Origin: Sipunculus nudus | Taxonomy: Eukaryota > Annelida > Sipuncula > Golfingiida > Sipunculidae | Reading direction: 5' to 3' | Length of the DNA stretch: 64,000 nt | Assembly (NCBI GenBank): GCA_026874595.1 | Contig: CM049319.1 | Location: forward strand, 6,042,601 to 6,106,600 | Shown: positions 1 to 13,059 of the stretch, piece by piece | How positions within the stretch are numbered: position 1 is the stretch's first letter | How the letters are laid out: the number at the start of each line of letters is the position of its first letter | The notes under the pieces: generated by a model | The model's database searches: none | What the model saw: only the letters and a program-made list of their open reading frames with translations | What the model was told of the DNA's origin: nothing | Made by a program: the position numbers and the translations under genes

Positions 1-880
1 AAGAGAGAGACGGTCAGAGAGTCACATTAAGTTCTTGCGAACTTCAGATATTGTGAAAATACATTTGGAGTGTCTTATCCTAGTTACTGGTATAAAGTTA
101 TGTGAGAGAGAGTATGTATATATCCAGATATATAATATATTAAGTATTATACATCGATTATTTCAGACGGATCAAATTATAGTTACATAGAATACATGAA
201 AATACATAATAATATATATTTTAGACCAGGTTGAATATATAACATTAAGCAGGCATTTACACACATAAACCAGGTCAGCTTGAACTTAATAGTCGCCTTC
301 AACGTGTATATCTTATGTATTTGTGGAAAGTATTTATATATTCTTACTGAGCCATTATAAATAATGTATATACGTTTGATCAAGTATATAATGTAAGTTT
401 GTATATGTATCTTGTGAACTGTGGAAAAACTAATTAGTCAGATCCATCCCATATCCTGTCGCTCAGCATCCATGGTTATTATCTATTATGTGTAGGGACA
501 TTACATGAATGGCTGGGTAAATGTAACAAAATAATGAACTAAATTATATATCTCCCTCCGGCTGACTGCCGAGTCAGAGACGCGGGATGGTTTGTATAGC
601 TATTTATAGACATGGAAATCTAAATCAACGGTTATGTACGTTCAGAATTTTACGGTTTTTTTTATGAATATACCCGATTGTGACAGCATAGTTGAAGAAA
701 TAGGTTGGGTTTAATTATACTAGCAAACATTTTTGGACTTTATGAAATATAGTTGGTGTTAGAACTTTTAACTATTAATGCAAATTGACAAGAGTCGAAT
801 ATATGGCATACGGGTGTTCCTTTACCGCACTCTTAAATTAATGCATTTGACATACAGGAAAATCTCATATAATTAAAATG

Positions 881-882
<2 letters not shown>
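1..882. other. AT-rich sequence without recognisable gene
   Basis: Both strands contain only short frames rich in I, Y and K codons. I see no domain, RNA gene or terminal repeat here. Confidence 0.5.

Positions 883-929
<47 letters not shown>
883..929. repeat. (AT)n microsatellite
   Basis: An uninterrupted AT dinucleotide run of about 47 bp. The YI-repeat peptide it appears to encode on the minus strand is an artefact. Confidence 0.95.
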
Positions 930-933
<4 letters not shown>

Positions 934-1894
934 AAATCTGGAATCAGTAAAAGTTCAGGTGAGACATTAACCGAAAATGTATATGAAATTTCAGCTAATT
1001 CTTCACGTTTATTATTGAAGTTGTGTAAATTAGAACCCTTTCGATACAAGTAACACCTCATATAGTCTTATCCTTATATCATAAAGAGAGACGCTTACCC
1101 CAAAGAAGGTGAATAATAAATCCCAGATGTTTTACGCTTTCTGTTTGTTTAATTCTACAATTTTAGCTTCTTTAAAAAAAGATGTACGCTTATATAAACC
1201 GTTTGTCATTTGTTATTTAGTACATTTTGTACAGTTATCTCTAATTTATATGCGCTTGTGCAAAATATGCACGTATTTATATGAAAACCAATCTTCTTGT
1301 GAGCCTGTTCCACTCGTGTGTAGCACTGTAAAGTACATTAGCCGAGGTTTCTCCAGAATAAATCACGGTTTTTATGAGATTGCTGACCCGGGTAGTGCTA
1401 CAGTACAAACTTGATACATCCAGATTTGTTTCCTAAAAGCGCCTGTCGTGTGAGGATACACACACTCGTACCACGGTCGTCTTGAGTTACACCCGATACA
1501 TCAACAAGGCGCCGACACACAATAAAAACCTGCCTGCGGGCAAATCTACGTGATTTATTGTTGCGTGCAAATGTGTGGGAATTTCAAACTAACCCATATT
1601 TCCGGATCTGTCGTTATTCATAATTGACAAGTGCTTGATTTGAATCTTGTCTATTTATATGACATCTACATATTCCAGTCGGATAATATTTCAGGCCTCG
1701 CATGCAGGGCAACATTAGGCTGACTGTTTGGACTCAATACCAGTAGTTACTATATTGTGAACTAGTCCAGAACTAGGGAATACATCAGATTATGAATAGG
1801 CCCGAACAGTCCAGTTCTGGACTACATGCGTACAAAGCATGTATAAGTCTGACACTACGTCGCTCGATTTGTATCTGCAGAGGACTGTTTGATC

Positions 1895-2270
1895 TCGCTC
1901 TCAGATCTATCGGAAAGGGGCCTGTTCCGATACCTGACGTCTTTTAAGTCAAAATAATCCCTTGAACCCTTTATAAAAACAGGTAAGAAAATGCCGATCT
2001 AACCGCACACACTGTTCGTTTTGTTAATCAGTTTAATCCACGTTTATTATATCTGTGTTGGGGGGGGGGGGGCGCAAAATAATAAAAACACAATTCAAGA
2101 AAGAATCTGGCGACATGTCAAGTTGCGTTTGGCTACCAGTGACCGCACATATCCAACCAATCACCTTCAGTTATTTTTTCCTGTTTGTCAACACACCTTG
2201 TTTACTTTAGCAGTTTGTGGATACACGAGGTCACATCTATACAGAGGCATTATAAATATCTTACCTAGCC
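1895..2270 (+). repeat. Dispersed repeat, copy 1 (paralogue near 59.1-59.55 kb)
   Basis: Shared blocks in the same order as the 59-kb copy are AATCCCTTGAACC, ACCACACACTGT-like sequence, a poly-G run of 12 or more, CAAAATAATxAAAACACATTCAA-like sequence, TTTGTCAACA and TTGTTTACT. The copies have diverged substantially. No terminal repeat or coding content is visible, so the class is unknown. Confidence 0.65.
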
Positions 2271-2726
2271 TGATTATACCTACAGTTTATTTATATACGC
2301 AAAGTATAGCCAGGAATCAAATAAATACATAAGATAGTTGGTTTTAATGTTTCAAAAGTTGTACGCGTATTGTGAAATATTAAAAAAAAGAGTTTTAAGA
2401 ATGCCTGTAGCAACAGGATTTCACAGGTTAACAAAGTCATTCATGTTTTATACCAAACGCGTTTTTATATACACTGACAAAAAACGGGTTATATATAGTA
2501 CCTTGTTTGACCGTTAGAGTGATAATCAGTATACCATGACTAGGTTATTACAAAACATATATGAAAAGACTTAACCAAATATAAACGTGATTGATATATT
2601 ATATACAAACACAATTACCCCAGATGAAGTAATTATTCATTCGATAAAATTCCAGAACACGTATTTTCCCTCGTTAGTGACTAACCAATATATATTGCTT
2701 GCATGGGTACAGTTTCTTCCTGGTGG

Positions 2727-2734
2727 TGACGTCA
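2727..2734. promoter_or_regulatory. Perfect CRE palindrome TGACGTCA
   Basis: Consensus CREB/ATF octamer, located just before a GC-richer segment (TTTAAAGCGCTGAGAGGG). Function is not shown. Confidence 0.4.
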
Positions 2735-3602
2735 CGTTTAACACGGGCATTTAAAGCGCTGAGAGGGCTTCAGTCGACAGGCCGTATTGATGATAAATCA
2801 ACTTGGAGAGGCAGGGCTACCTCTAAGTATCACTGAAGTATATGATGAGATCATATAGGAGCTGAAACTGGAGCACGATTTAAAGCTATAAATGTATGAT
2901 CGATGGCTGTTTAATATGACCACCCTGAGGTGTCAAAGTTGGCCTTGATATGGCATGGATATAGACCAGGTATACCCTTGTTTGACTATCGCCCGGGGAA
3001 TGACCTTATATGTCTTTACCTTTAGAGCTGTATATATATAGTGGCCCTCACCGTGACCCGGTCTGATTTACGTTAGGTAATTTGTCAGACTTCATCAATA
3101 TTTGGATCGTGTCTGGTCGGCTGTTTGGGTGGCTGGGACCCGGGTTATATCAGGTATAATATTGGTTCTTACCTGATCGTATCCGACTTCGGGTTGTTAT
3201 TTAAGGAGCGGCTATATACAACAACCGGATATATTTTGGTATGAGGTATGTATATATATATCATTGTTTTACCTGGGAGGGTGGGGGCGTAATTATACCT
3301 GACATAATCTTCGTTAAATATGGTGGTGTGTACAGGATTTTGTATGTACCATTGTATAAATCACGATCGTGCACGTGCACTTTTCAATTTTTAAAAGTAA
3401 AATATATGCACATTACCTTTCGATATCTTGCCCTCTCACTATATTTCTCTGTGTGCGTATTCCCATGTGCATTTTCCCAGCTCTTGTATAAATGAATAAA
3501 CGTAAAAAAACGAGATGTTTGCGGTAAGAAGATGTTATGATTTATTAAGTATAAGTAATTATTAAATAAAAAGTGTTAATAGTTGCGAGACACACCAACA
3601 GA

Positions 3603-3639
<37 letters not shown>

Positions 3640-3640
3640 C
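3603..3640. repeat. Interrupted (AT)n microsatellite
   Basis: AT repeats with one TTTAT interruption; related AT-rich sequence continues downstream. Confidence 0.85.
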
Positions 3641-5879
3641 ACGTTTATTTGTAATTATAAAAATATATATGTGAGAGGGAAGGAATCAGCGAGAGAAAGA
3701 GAGAAAGGTATTGACGTATATATATAGTATGAACGCCCCGTTCTGGCAAAGGAATTTTTTTGTGCAAATCCCACCCACTTCGCCCAACAATTTCCGGGTG
3801 CGTTAATTTACACGCTCACGGACCAGATATAATATAGGTAAATCACTTATATAATGATCAAACCACGAATACTCGCTCAGTAAGTTCTAAGTGTGTCCAC
3901 ATAACCTCGTGGACCTGACAATGTAACTTAACCATCCGCCAAGTATGCGCAGTCACGCGCTTTTACCTGAAATATACATGGGCCATTACGCCGAGGTTAA
4001 AATACCTCGCATGCTCATTTCATGGGCGGCTGGTAGCGGTCCTTTGATCTTCCATCCTGACTGATGTTCCTGGTACATTTCATGGCGTGAAATCGGCGCC
4101 TTCCGCCTGGCCATGCTTCCAAACAATACAGTCGCTCCTTAAGTTGAAATTGTCGCTTACGCCTTGGTTATTGTGTACCCTACAATTACCGGCTGAGGAC
4201 AATTTAAACACTTTTAGGAGAGGGTGGAATATAAAAGACATTACTATCCAAAGTGGTGTCTATTCATGGTCTTTAATGCGAGCACTCGAGCAAGTATTTT
4301 ATCAACAGAGTGACGTTTTTCTTTATTCAATTTTCACTTTAGTGGAGTAACGTTGAGTAACTTGAACGCGATACACCATTTTGTCCGGCGCATTGCAACC
4401 ACTATATAGCCGTCTGCTTTTCTGTCCGTCGGAGAAACGTGGCTCGAACGCCAAATTATATTGATCTGCTACAATCTCCAGGTGATTTCAGTAAAATAAA
4501 TTATCTACCATTAAACTTAAATGTACATTAAAATAAATATTTTTGTGATGATATGTAACGGAACAGTTCCTAAAAGTCTTGTCTAGTTGTTTTGATGATA
4601 TTTTATCAATTCATTATTTATGAAATTTAATCCGTTTTATTTATTTATTTTCAATTTCAGAAAACAATATATTTATAGATTGCATTTAGAGAGCACAATC
4701 AAATGTGACAGTGTTTTTGTTGTGTTGGATACAGGGGTAATTTTGCTTTTTTTCTCGGGTCGAGGACCAAGATATATATAGACAAGCAACAGATATAGAT
4801 GATCTAATTCACTGGAAATAAATTATCACGTGATAACATTATATATCCGAACTTTACTCTGACACTATATTCAATATCTATAGATTCTTGACCTGCTTGA
4901 CCAAACTAGTGCTGAGGTCAAAATTTACAGAAACTTACACCTCAGCTGAGTATTATAATAGCTGTCGGTCATTTTAGGGATTATTCACTTATCATACAAG
5001 TGGGCTAATCGGGAAATTAAAATATGAAGTGAACACGCTCAGCGCTTCAGCAAACAACAAGATTTGTAAGCTTCATAGGCCCAGAACCATGGATAATTAA
5101 CTCAAGCGAACGGACCCCGGCGAAGACAATAAAATAACAAACGCGGCGGACCTGTAGCGTGATAATAGTCGGTTTCTCACACTCGTCAGAGCTGAATTCA
5201 GTCTTTGTATATAAATAGTTTCACACAATCATGAGAGTAAACACTTTAAATCAACAAACTCGAATCGTTTGTATTGTTTACGGGAGCTATTGAACCATTT
5301 CTAAATACAACACTCCCGGGTGTGAAAAGCTTGGGGATATTTAAAAGCCCAGAACTGCTATGTAAATACGCAGGGATTTTTCCTGCTCTAAGCTACCCTA
5401 AGTTCAAGTATAGTAATCCCGGTGTGCAGGGGTTACAGGTTTTGTACACACTAACACCGGTAACTACCTGGACCTTTTACCTGAAGATATATATCCTTGT
5501 TACCGGGCAGCTATAACAGGTGCATGCATTAGACCACATGTGTGGCACGAGGACCGCTTTCTTCCCATTTGTTAATTTCAAAATGGCGGCCTTGCATAGC
5601 AGGCTCCCAGGCGCATTCTGCAGGTTGAAATAGGATACAATATTTTTTATTGTTTGTCTTAATCTATTCATTAATGCATCAAGTATTTCTTGTTGTTTGT
5701 TCCACGTTTTATACCCGTTTTTCTTTACCTCATTCAAAATGTTATGTTTTCTTCTTTGGCTGTTTCTTTGTTTTATTTTGCTTGTGTATTAACAGGAACA
5801 AATACTGATTTCCTATAGAAACGTTGTTAGCGGTTGTTGCAGGAGAGACAGTAAATTTTATGCCGACAAAGTGTGACCT

Positions 5880-5926
5880 TTTCGTAGGCGGAGGTATGCG
5901 CTCTAATGAGTGCCATTCTCGATGTG
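5880..5926 (+). repeat. Short dispersed repeat end, copy 1
   Basis: GGAGGTATGCGCTCTA followed by a GTGC(C/T)xTTCT block recurs at 31,086-31,115. I recognise this as similar to the edge of a common invertebrate interspersed repeat, but cannot name the element. Confidence 0.4.
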
Positions 5927-7091
5927 ATTGTTTTTGCGTGTTCATGCGTAAAGATGTATATATGCCTTTATGCTAAAAACCTACACTGAAAGATACACTG
6001 GTGTCATTTTTACTTACATTTTAAAACTAGTTTTTTAGTTTTTCTTCCTTGGCTCAACGTGTGTTTATTATTTTTGTTTTAAATCGGGGTTGATATATAA
6101 AATTTGTAAAATTATTTTAAGGTATTTGAATAAGCATCACCTTAATGGAACATTTATCACACCGAGAGTTTTTTTTTTGTTTTATAAATGGTGTTAAGTT
6201 ATATAGGTGCATCATGATACATACATCATAGCCTAACACACATGTACACACACCTGTTGAAAACCGGGCGTTTTAAATCCAGGTGGACACTGCAAACGCG
6301 TTCGGACACATGACATTCCACGATACGCGTACAATAGAGCTGTGGTTTGTGTCATAACAGTCAATAGTTGCAATAATACGTCACTCGTGAATCATGTAGC
6401 GTCCACTTGAAGCCTGTCCACCCCTCCTTGTGACGAGATAACAACAGTTTGACGAGCTCCCTTTGACCTGGGGCGGACCACAGGACGACAGAGCTGTTTA
6501 TGTTAGGGTACCGATCTAGCACAAACTGATTCCATTGTACACAGCCAGGGACCTCTCTTGGACAATGATTCATGTATTCTCATGGCAAAAAGCCTGGTGC
6601 TCCAAATCTTACAAAGGTCTAACTGATATAGGGGCAGGCTCAAGTCTTTGTAATGATATTTGATATTTTCTCTCGGTCGGGTTTGAACGTTTGCGGGCCA
6701 GCCTGGTAATTTGTGTTCTGCGGCATGCATACCTGTTTGGGTCTCTGAAGACCGATTCAATTAAAGCAGTGTTTGGGCGAGGTGGGTGCCTTAATTGACA
6801 TGACGGTGCCGGGACTTTGTTGACCCCCCAAAGGTGAGCACACCTAGGTAATAAATCGTCCAACAGGAGAGAAAACACTCCCCTCGCACGGACCGTGAGT
6901 TTAAGACGCTCTCGAGTGGCGGGTGGACGTTTGCTTTACACAAGAGGGTACACAATTCTCAGCTCCATAGGAATTTGTCCCAGATATTACGACCGGGCGG
7001 AGCACTGTTTTATTTCTGACTCTTACGCTCATCTGGTGTACGTGCTGATTTCAACAGGGCAGATATTAACGACGTCACAATGTTCCCCACG

Positions 7092-7226
7092 TGCGCGTAA
7101 ATTTCAGTGCCTATTTCACGCAACAACATTCCAAAGGGTGCGTAGATTTCAGTGCCACTTTCAGGTACTAACATTCCGCTGTGCAGGTAGGTTTCAATGC
7201 CAATTTCAGCGGATTTGTTTAATTCA
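7092..7226. repeat. 45-bp minisatellite, three copies
   Basis: The landmark TTTCA(G/A)TGC recurs at 7,103, 7,148 and 7,193, a period of 45 bp. Because 45 is a multiple of 3, both strands show 15-residue peptide periodicity, for example FQCLF, FQCHF, FQCQF on the plus strand and three GTEIY/GIETY units on the minus strand. Either frame could be partly coding, but no flanking domain supports it. Confidence 0.75.
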
Positions 7227-7602
7227 GCAGACATGCACTCTTTGTTCAACGGATTCCTGCTGGGCGGTTCTTGGATATTTTAAGATTTGGTTCACCGGTG
7301 TTTCTACCAAAACATAAGAAAACATTAGCTTTTCAGCAAAAGGAACAACTATACACCTCTGTATGACGCATACGGAAAAATTTTGTTTTCAATCGCACCA
7401 TGCTTTGCGCCCTCAATGCCCGTTATTCGGTGCAGTTCACCTGATTTGAGGGGATACTTGTTCAAGATTTGAGGATTTAATTCAATTCATGACTCACAAA
7501 AACACAAGACACGATCTCCGCTGGATGACAAAGTGTCTTGGTGTCTCAAATGCCGAGTTCTTTCAGGGTTAGACTGAGTCAAGGAGTCCTGGATTTAACG
7601 CG

Positions 7603-7610
7603 TGACGTCA
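7603..7610. promoter_or_regulatory. Perfect CRE palindrome TGACGTCA
   Basis: Consensus octamer within ACGCGTGACGTCACATT. No adjacent gene is visible. Confidence 0.4.
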
Positions 7611-7835
7611 CATTAATAATGTTTCGAATAACATATTTATATGCCTGGCGGGAAGGAATTTATAATCTCCACCGGTAAATTTAGCTTGAATGTCATGTGT
7701 CCTAACACAGGCCCTGGGCTACTTGAGATATGGGCCATAACAGATACTGTATTTGTGAACACAGGACGCGCCGCTCGTGAAGTGTTAGTCAGGTTAGTGT
7801 GAAGAAGTTTGTGAGACTGTCATTCAAGAAACTGC

Positions 7836-7955
7836 ACCCAGCGATCCCGTGTAAATCCGACCCTACCCGTGGGAATATCCGGGAGATTTTACCCAGCGAT
7901 TGTGTAAATCCGGCCCTAACTGTGGGGATATCCGGGAGATATTACCCACCCTGTA
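7836..7955. repeat. Tandem repeat of about 54 bp, roughly 2.2 copies
   Basis: ACCCAGCGAT starts at 7,836 and again at 7,891, and ACCCACC at 7,944. Between them GTGTAAATCCG and ATATCCGGGAGAT are also repeated. Confidence 0.75.
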
Positions 7956-8436
7956 AAATGTTAAAATGGATACTTTATAAGTCATATCTTGGTAAGGAAA
8001 CATTTATTGGAGTTTTTAACACATTTTATGAAACACAATTAAATTCACATTTACAGTACATAGGCCCTATATATAAAAATGAGGTGCATATACATTACAT
8101 ATTGCCAGTTGACATTCTGTCTCTCTATTTGTTTGCATGCCTGTCTCAAAGATCTGTCGATTAAGTAGTTCGCTTTATTAAACTGTCTTTAACTTCCTTC
8201 GTAATAGGATCATGTTATACCTGATAGTATATTATTTAATGTTGAGTGGTCTATAAGCTGTATATCAGCAAAGCTTATTGTCATTATTTCAAAACGTTTA
8301 ATATTTGCCCCCCCCCCCCTTCACTCACATTTATATATTAACACACTGGTTTGTTCAAATCTCTCTATATATTAATTTATATTTCTGACACGTAAGAAAT
8401 GGGTTGGCATGACTTGTTGGAAAAAAGAGATAGTTC

Positions 8437-8501
8437 TCTCCTGTCTGTCTGTCTCACTCTCTCTCTCTTTCTATCTTTCTCTCTCTCTCTCTCTCTCTCT
8501 C
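8437..8501. repeat. Compound CTGT/CT microsatellite
   Basis: CTGTCTGTCTGTCT grades into a CT run ending at 8,500. Confidence 0.9.
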
Positions 8502-10004
8502 ATGTATACCAACTCATTCGTCGGTAAATTGTGACTCTTTAGAACGTGTAAGCTTGACCTCGTTTCAGTTAAGATCACACATAACATCAAAATAATGATT
8601 GTTGGTATTAGCATTACCTGTGAGAATTATATTACAAAAGACCAGGTCCATACTCATGATGATCCATACCGCCCAGACAGCGATACAATCGAACTCATTG
8701 TACACACAGTTACCTGTACAACCCACACAGACAGGGGCCAGCGCCGCTAACGATCCTCATTGTACACACGTGTATCTAAATCCATAGGTGTCGGTGCCAT
8801 TGCTTTATTGCCCTACCTGACAGGTATATATTACAGGTGATTAGTATACATATTGGTATATGTTATAGGTACCCCCGTCAAGGTATGTATTAAATGATCC
8901 TTAAATTCATACAGATCCCAATTCATTAACGTTAATCACATCATTATATTTACCTTGATACGGGATAATAAGCCTGACAAATTTTACATGTATCCACAGG
9001 TTACAATGGCAGTCATATATTGTTCAACTACCAGTTTTAAAAATAAAGACAAGTTACATGATCTCCATAAACAAACAATGCACAGGTTCAAAAACAGTCG
9101 TGTACCTCGGACGAGGTCACACAGAGATAATTGTCAGCTGAACAAAAATTTGCATATCTATACGAAGTACACATTTGTACACGCAATAGTGTGAATAAAT
9201 GCGCGTACACACATAAAGTATATTTACACATTGAATCAACACAAATATACACTAATGTATTGTATTTAAGTAAATATATGGCGCAATTATACATGGGCAT
9301 TAACACTCGAGACTACACAGGTTAATTCTATAACGCACTCAGTCACGCACTTAATATATATATGTGTGTATGTGTATATATACATGTATGTATATATAAC
9401 ATAGTCTCTTAGAGATGAGGTAATGTTTATATTTTGTTCACATGCAGCCGTAATGTAAGAACAGGACATTGTATCCAAAGTAAGTTGTACTATAACCATG
9501 AATAATAACATCCACCATGTTACACATAAATATCAATACACAGGATTACCATTGTTAAAGATTTATATTCCACGGCAAGGTTTTGTTTTCACAAGGAAAA
9601 CATCTGTTAATTCCCCAGGGGCATGTCTTTTATATTATACAAACATCTGAAATATATATACATACATTTACACATTCTTTGAAGATCACACGGATTATTC
9701 ATCTCGTAGATGAGTATGAAAAAGAAAGGTGTGTGGAATTTCGCTTTCACATGTTTGGAAAAACCATCAGTGCTGGTAATTAAATCTTTCGCTTTAGCAC
9801 AGTTTCTGATCTTCAAAGTTCGCCGTCTCGACCCAGTTTAACCTATTAACAAATTCCAGCAGACCAGGCGTGGGAAACATTACCCGTTAGGTTTTGTGTG
9901 TTCTCTGCTTCATTTGTAATGTTTGCTTATTAAATAAATCACTGTTCAATAAAACTAGACAGACACTGGCTCGCTCACACAAGGCTCGAGCATGCGTAAC
10001 GATC

Positions 10005-10016
10005 TGCGCATGCGCC
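10005..10016. promoter_or_regulatory. NRF1-like palindrome TGCGCATGCGCC
   Basis: The core GCGCATGCGC is the NRF1 consensus. It sits in a short GC-rich patch about 3 kb upstream of the RASSF coding exon. Such sites are usually promoter-proximal, so this is one candidate transcription start region; no start site can be confirmed. A related CGCATGCGCA occurs at 11,677-11,686. Confidence 0.35.
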
Positions 10017-10570
10017 GCAGAGATATTACCGCCGGCAGTGCCGGTTGAATACTAAATGAAAATTCTTGCATGGATTTATTGACATTCAAGTGCTGTATGA
10101 ATTAATGAAACGTCATCTCGGCCTGAAGGTCACTTCATTTCCTCCATTAGTAGTCTGTTACGCACGCATATACGCACGCAAGCACGCACATATCATTCTA
10201 AGTTTAACATAAAAAAGTATCCTTTCGAAAGCATAAATATTCTTAAAGCATGAAAACAGAACATATGTATATGAATATATATAAATATATATCTATATAT
10301 ATTATATATATCCCAATCAGAATCTTGTAGACAGTATACACTTCATGCAAGCCTGCCATGAAGGGGAGGGGGAGGGAATTTTAATAGCAATTGAACATTC
10401 TTTATTTTTCATCAAAGATAAAAAGAGGAGGAAGGGTGCTCCCGCATTAAATGATAGCTTGCCGTGCTGTTGCACCAAAAAATAGTGCAAAATACATATG
10501 GTTGAACAAATTGTGCAAAATTACATATGGTTAATATAAAATTAGCTATATGGGAATAAAAAAGTAGTAC

Positions 10571-10593
10571 AAAAAAAAAAAAAAAAAAAAAAA
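10571..10593. repeat. Poly-A tract
   Basis: Uninterrupted run of about 23 A. No recognisable retroposed sequence precedes it. Confidence 0.9.
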
Positions 10594-10886
10594 CTTGCGA
10601 TGTCCAAAATCGAAGGCCAACGACGAGATCTTATGCTATAATGTATACCCAGAATACTATTGTCAACACATTTTGCACACACATCAAGAGAGAAAAAAGA
10701 ATGGAGGCGGCGACAATTTGTTATAATTACCATGAGAAACGTATTCCAGGTCGAGACTATATAATAGTATATTAGAAAACTTCCCGGTTTGTTTGTTTAT
10801 TTTAGGCAAAGTATATTTTTTTCCATTTACCGACTATACCTGGGCATGAAACGTTTCGTCGCTGAAGGCGGCCGGGCACACTGATG

Positions 10887-11080
10887 CATGGCGGAAGTTG
10901 ATACGGGGGGGGGGGGGGAGGGGGGTCCGGACCTCTCCCCCTTCTCAGTGCCATAAACTGCTTAATTTTTTTTTGCGCCCCCCCCCTTTTCTGGACATGG
11001 GGAACTTTTGTTCTAGATTTTGTCATTATAGTCCTCCTCGGTTTGAACCCACTTTTTCCTAAATCCTGGAACCACCCCTG
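10887..11080 (-). mobile_element. MITE-like non-autonomous DNA transposon (probably hAT-related)
   Basis: Read on the minus strand, the segment begins CAGGGGTGGTTCCAGGATTT, contains GGGGGGGCGC and GAGGTCCGGACCCCCC, and ends ...CTTCCGCCATG. This matches the layout of a widespread animal MITE with CAGKGGCGGATCCAGGAT-type ends. The terminal repeats are degenerate, and I found no matching 8-bp target duplication. Poly-G expansion at 10,905-10,918 lies inside it. Confidence 0.45.
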
Positions 11081-12006
11081 TATGGACAAATATGTAATTG
11101 TTCAGATAACAGAAAACGAAAAAAAGGTGTCACATGTGCACCTGCCATGCGCAGTCAGCACACACGAGCTAAAAAAAGCGACCACGTGACCCCAGTTTTT
11201 GTGCCACTTGGAAACTGACAATGGTGAACGGGAACTGAGGTTGTCATAAGTTGTAATGTAAACACATGTGCAGAATTTCATCATAACACGTGGGGGTATG
11301 GTGTAAAGTATACGCCTGACAATCCAGGGCGGGGCAATGTTTGGTAGATTACATTATATAGCCTGTGGAATAAAAACGCCTCCAACGATTTTTTTACCGC
11401 TGGCCGGCGTAAATAGGAACATCGTTGTGCAAATTAACAGACAGTTGAATGTTTAGCCGCGCAGAATGGTTTTATGGATTTGTGGTGTTTGGCACAAGGC
11501 CTGGCTAAGCGACACAGCAGGCAGCGTGCATTGTTTCTTGCGTGCTGATTTGAGGGTGTTAATTTCATGTGTATGAGGGAGATCCGTCATGCTAGAGGAA
11601 TCGATAAGGTAATAACTCCACGGCTGTTGTTCATTTCATCTTGTTAATTCGTTTGAGGAAGTTGACTGACGTTGTCCGCATGCGCATAAAGGATACCATC
11701 AAAGGTGTTATTTTGCTTTTGTAAGGTGTGTTGTTGGTTTCCGTTTTTCATATGGCTTACTGATTTGGTTAAGATAGGAGAGCTAAGCGGTGTTTATGTA
11801 ATATTGTATGACATGTTCTGGGATTTCGATACAGTTATATATTTTACAGGTAGGTAAAAAAAGCTAATTCTGCCGTTATTTGATTTAAAAGGTTATAACG
11901 TGTGGACGTGCGTCTATCCAGATGACTACTTGTGTAGACATTGTAATATTTGATATGGATTTATTTGATATACGGGAATTCTTGCTTACAGTATATAAGC
12001 TACAAG

Positions 12007-12048
12007 CCCCCCCCCCCCCCCCCCCCCCCGTCTCTCTCTCTCTCTCTC
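12007..12048. repeat. Poly-C tract plus (CT)n
   Basis: About 23 C followed by G and then a CT run to 12,048. Confidence 0.95.
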
Positions 12049-13021
12049 ATGCACATATACACTACTGTGTTTACTAGTCATCCTTTGTCTGTCTGTCTCT
12101 TCCACACACATTTACACACAGACGAACGAACATAAACTCACAAATACACAAACATAAAAAAAATAATTCTAGAAGTATTATCTATTCACTGCTGTCTGTC
12201 TGTCGCTGTAATACGAATGTATATTGCTATAATTAGTATTATTATATTGTTTCGGCAAGGCGCCATCTGTGTCTGGGTGCCTCAGGTGAAGGTTCACAAT
12301 CAATGGACAGACACTTGTAGGTTAATGCTGGGACAAGGGACAGCTGACGGGAATTAAAGCTCAAGCTTTGTATATCTGAGCAAGCTGGCGGGGATTATGA
12401 ATGTTAAATACGCTACAGCATGTACCGAGAGTCTTTAAAGTCTGTGTATCATTGTGTATTCCGCATATGATCTTTAGTCCCCGTGATGAGTTGATTGTTT
12501 ACAGGTCATCTGTGACATTATCACCATGGATCCAGTTCAAAACTTCACTGTGTATATACGATGTGTTTGAATATTAAGACGTAGCGAGAAAACTTGATAT
12601 TTGACGCGTAGCATGTTGCCATGATAAAAAGGTTTACACTGATACTAAACTTTTACAAATATTTTATATTATTTTTTTTTCATATATTTGTTAATATTTT
12701 TCGGATAAAACTTATTCTTGACATATCCCCTGGGCGATATACTTGATCAGACTTATTCATGTGAAAAGTCTATATGTCATTTCTTTGTTTATTTGGTTTC
12801 ACATACACGCACACACATAAACACATGCAGTTCGCGTGGCATTAATTTAAATTAACAAATACATGTACGTGTACATCCACTCAGTATATTGAATGATTTT
12901 TTTAGATAAGTGTATAAATATTTGTAATACTTTTGTCTTGTGCTCTGGACCATGTATCCTGCAGACGATTGCTTGCACATTTAAATCTAAACTTTCTTGA
13001 GTTCTTTTGGAGTTGTAACCT

Positions 13022-13042
13022 CTACCTTTTCAATCATTGCAG
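13022..13042 (+). promoter_or_regulatory. Probable 3' splice acceptor of the RASSF exon
   Basis: A pyrimidine-rich run ending in CATTGCAG stops at 13,042, 17 bases before the ATG. This is a good metazoan 3' splice site and would make 13,043 the first base of the coding exon, with a non-coding 5' exon upstream. The upstream exon is not identified; AAG-GTAATA at 11,606-11,613 is one possible donor. Confidence 0.6.
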
Positions 13043-13059
13043 TTTGATGTGAAGAAACC

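Larger units (their letters stand above)
930..13021. other. 12-kb gene-free region upstream of the RASSF exon
   Basis: No reading frame here shows recognisable domains; the longest (140 codons at 6,895-7,317) overlaps a minisatellite. The region holds microsatellites, poly-G/C runs, two short minisatellites, two perfect CRE palindromes, an NRF1-like palindrome at 10,005 and a MITE-like repeat near 11 kb, listed separately. The promoter and 5' exon of the RASSF gene may lie in its last few kilobases. Confidence 0.5.

Noticed and set aside
10802-11089. 95-codon proline-rich minus-strand protein
   Set aside because: It reads through poly-C/G inside a MITE-like repeat.
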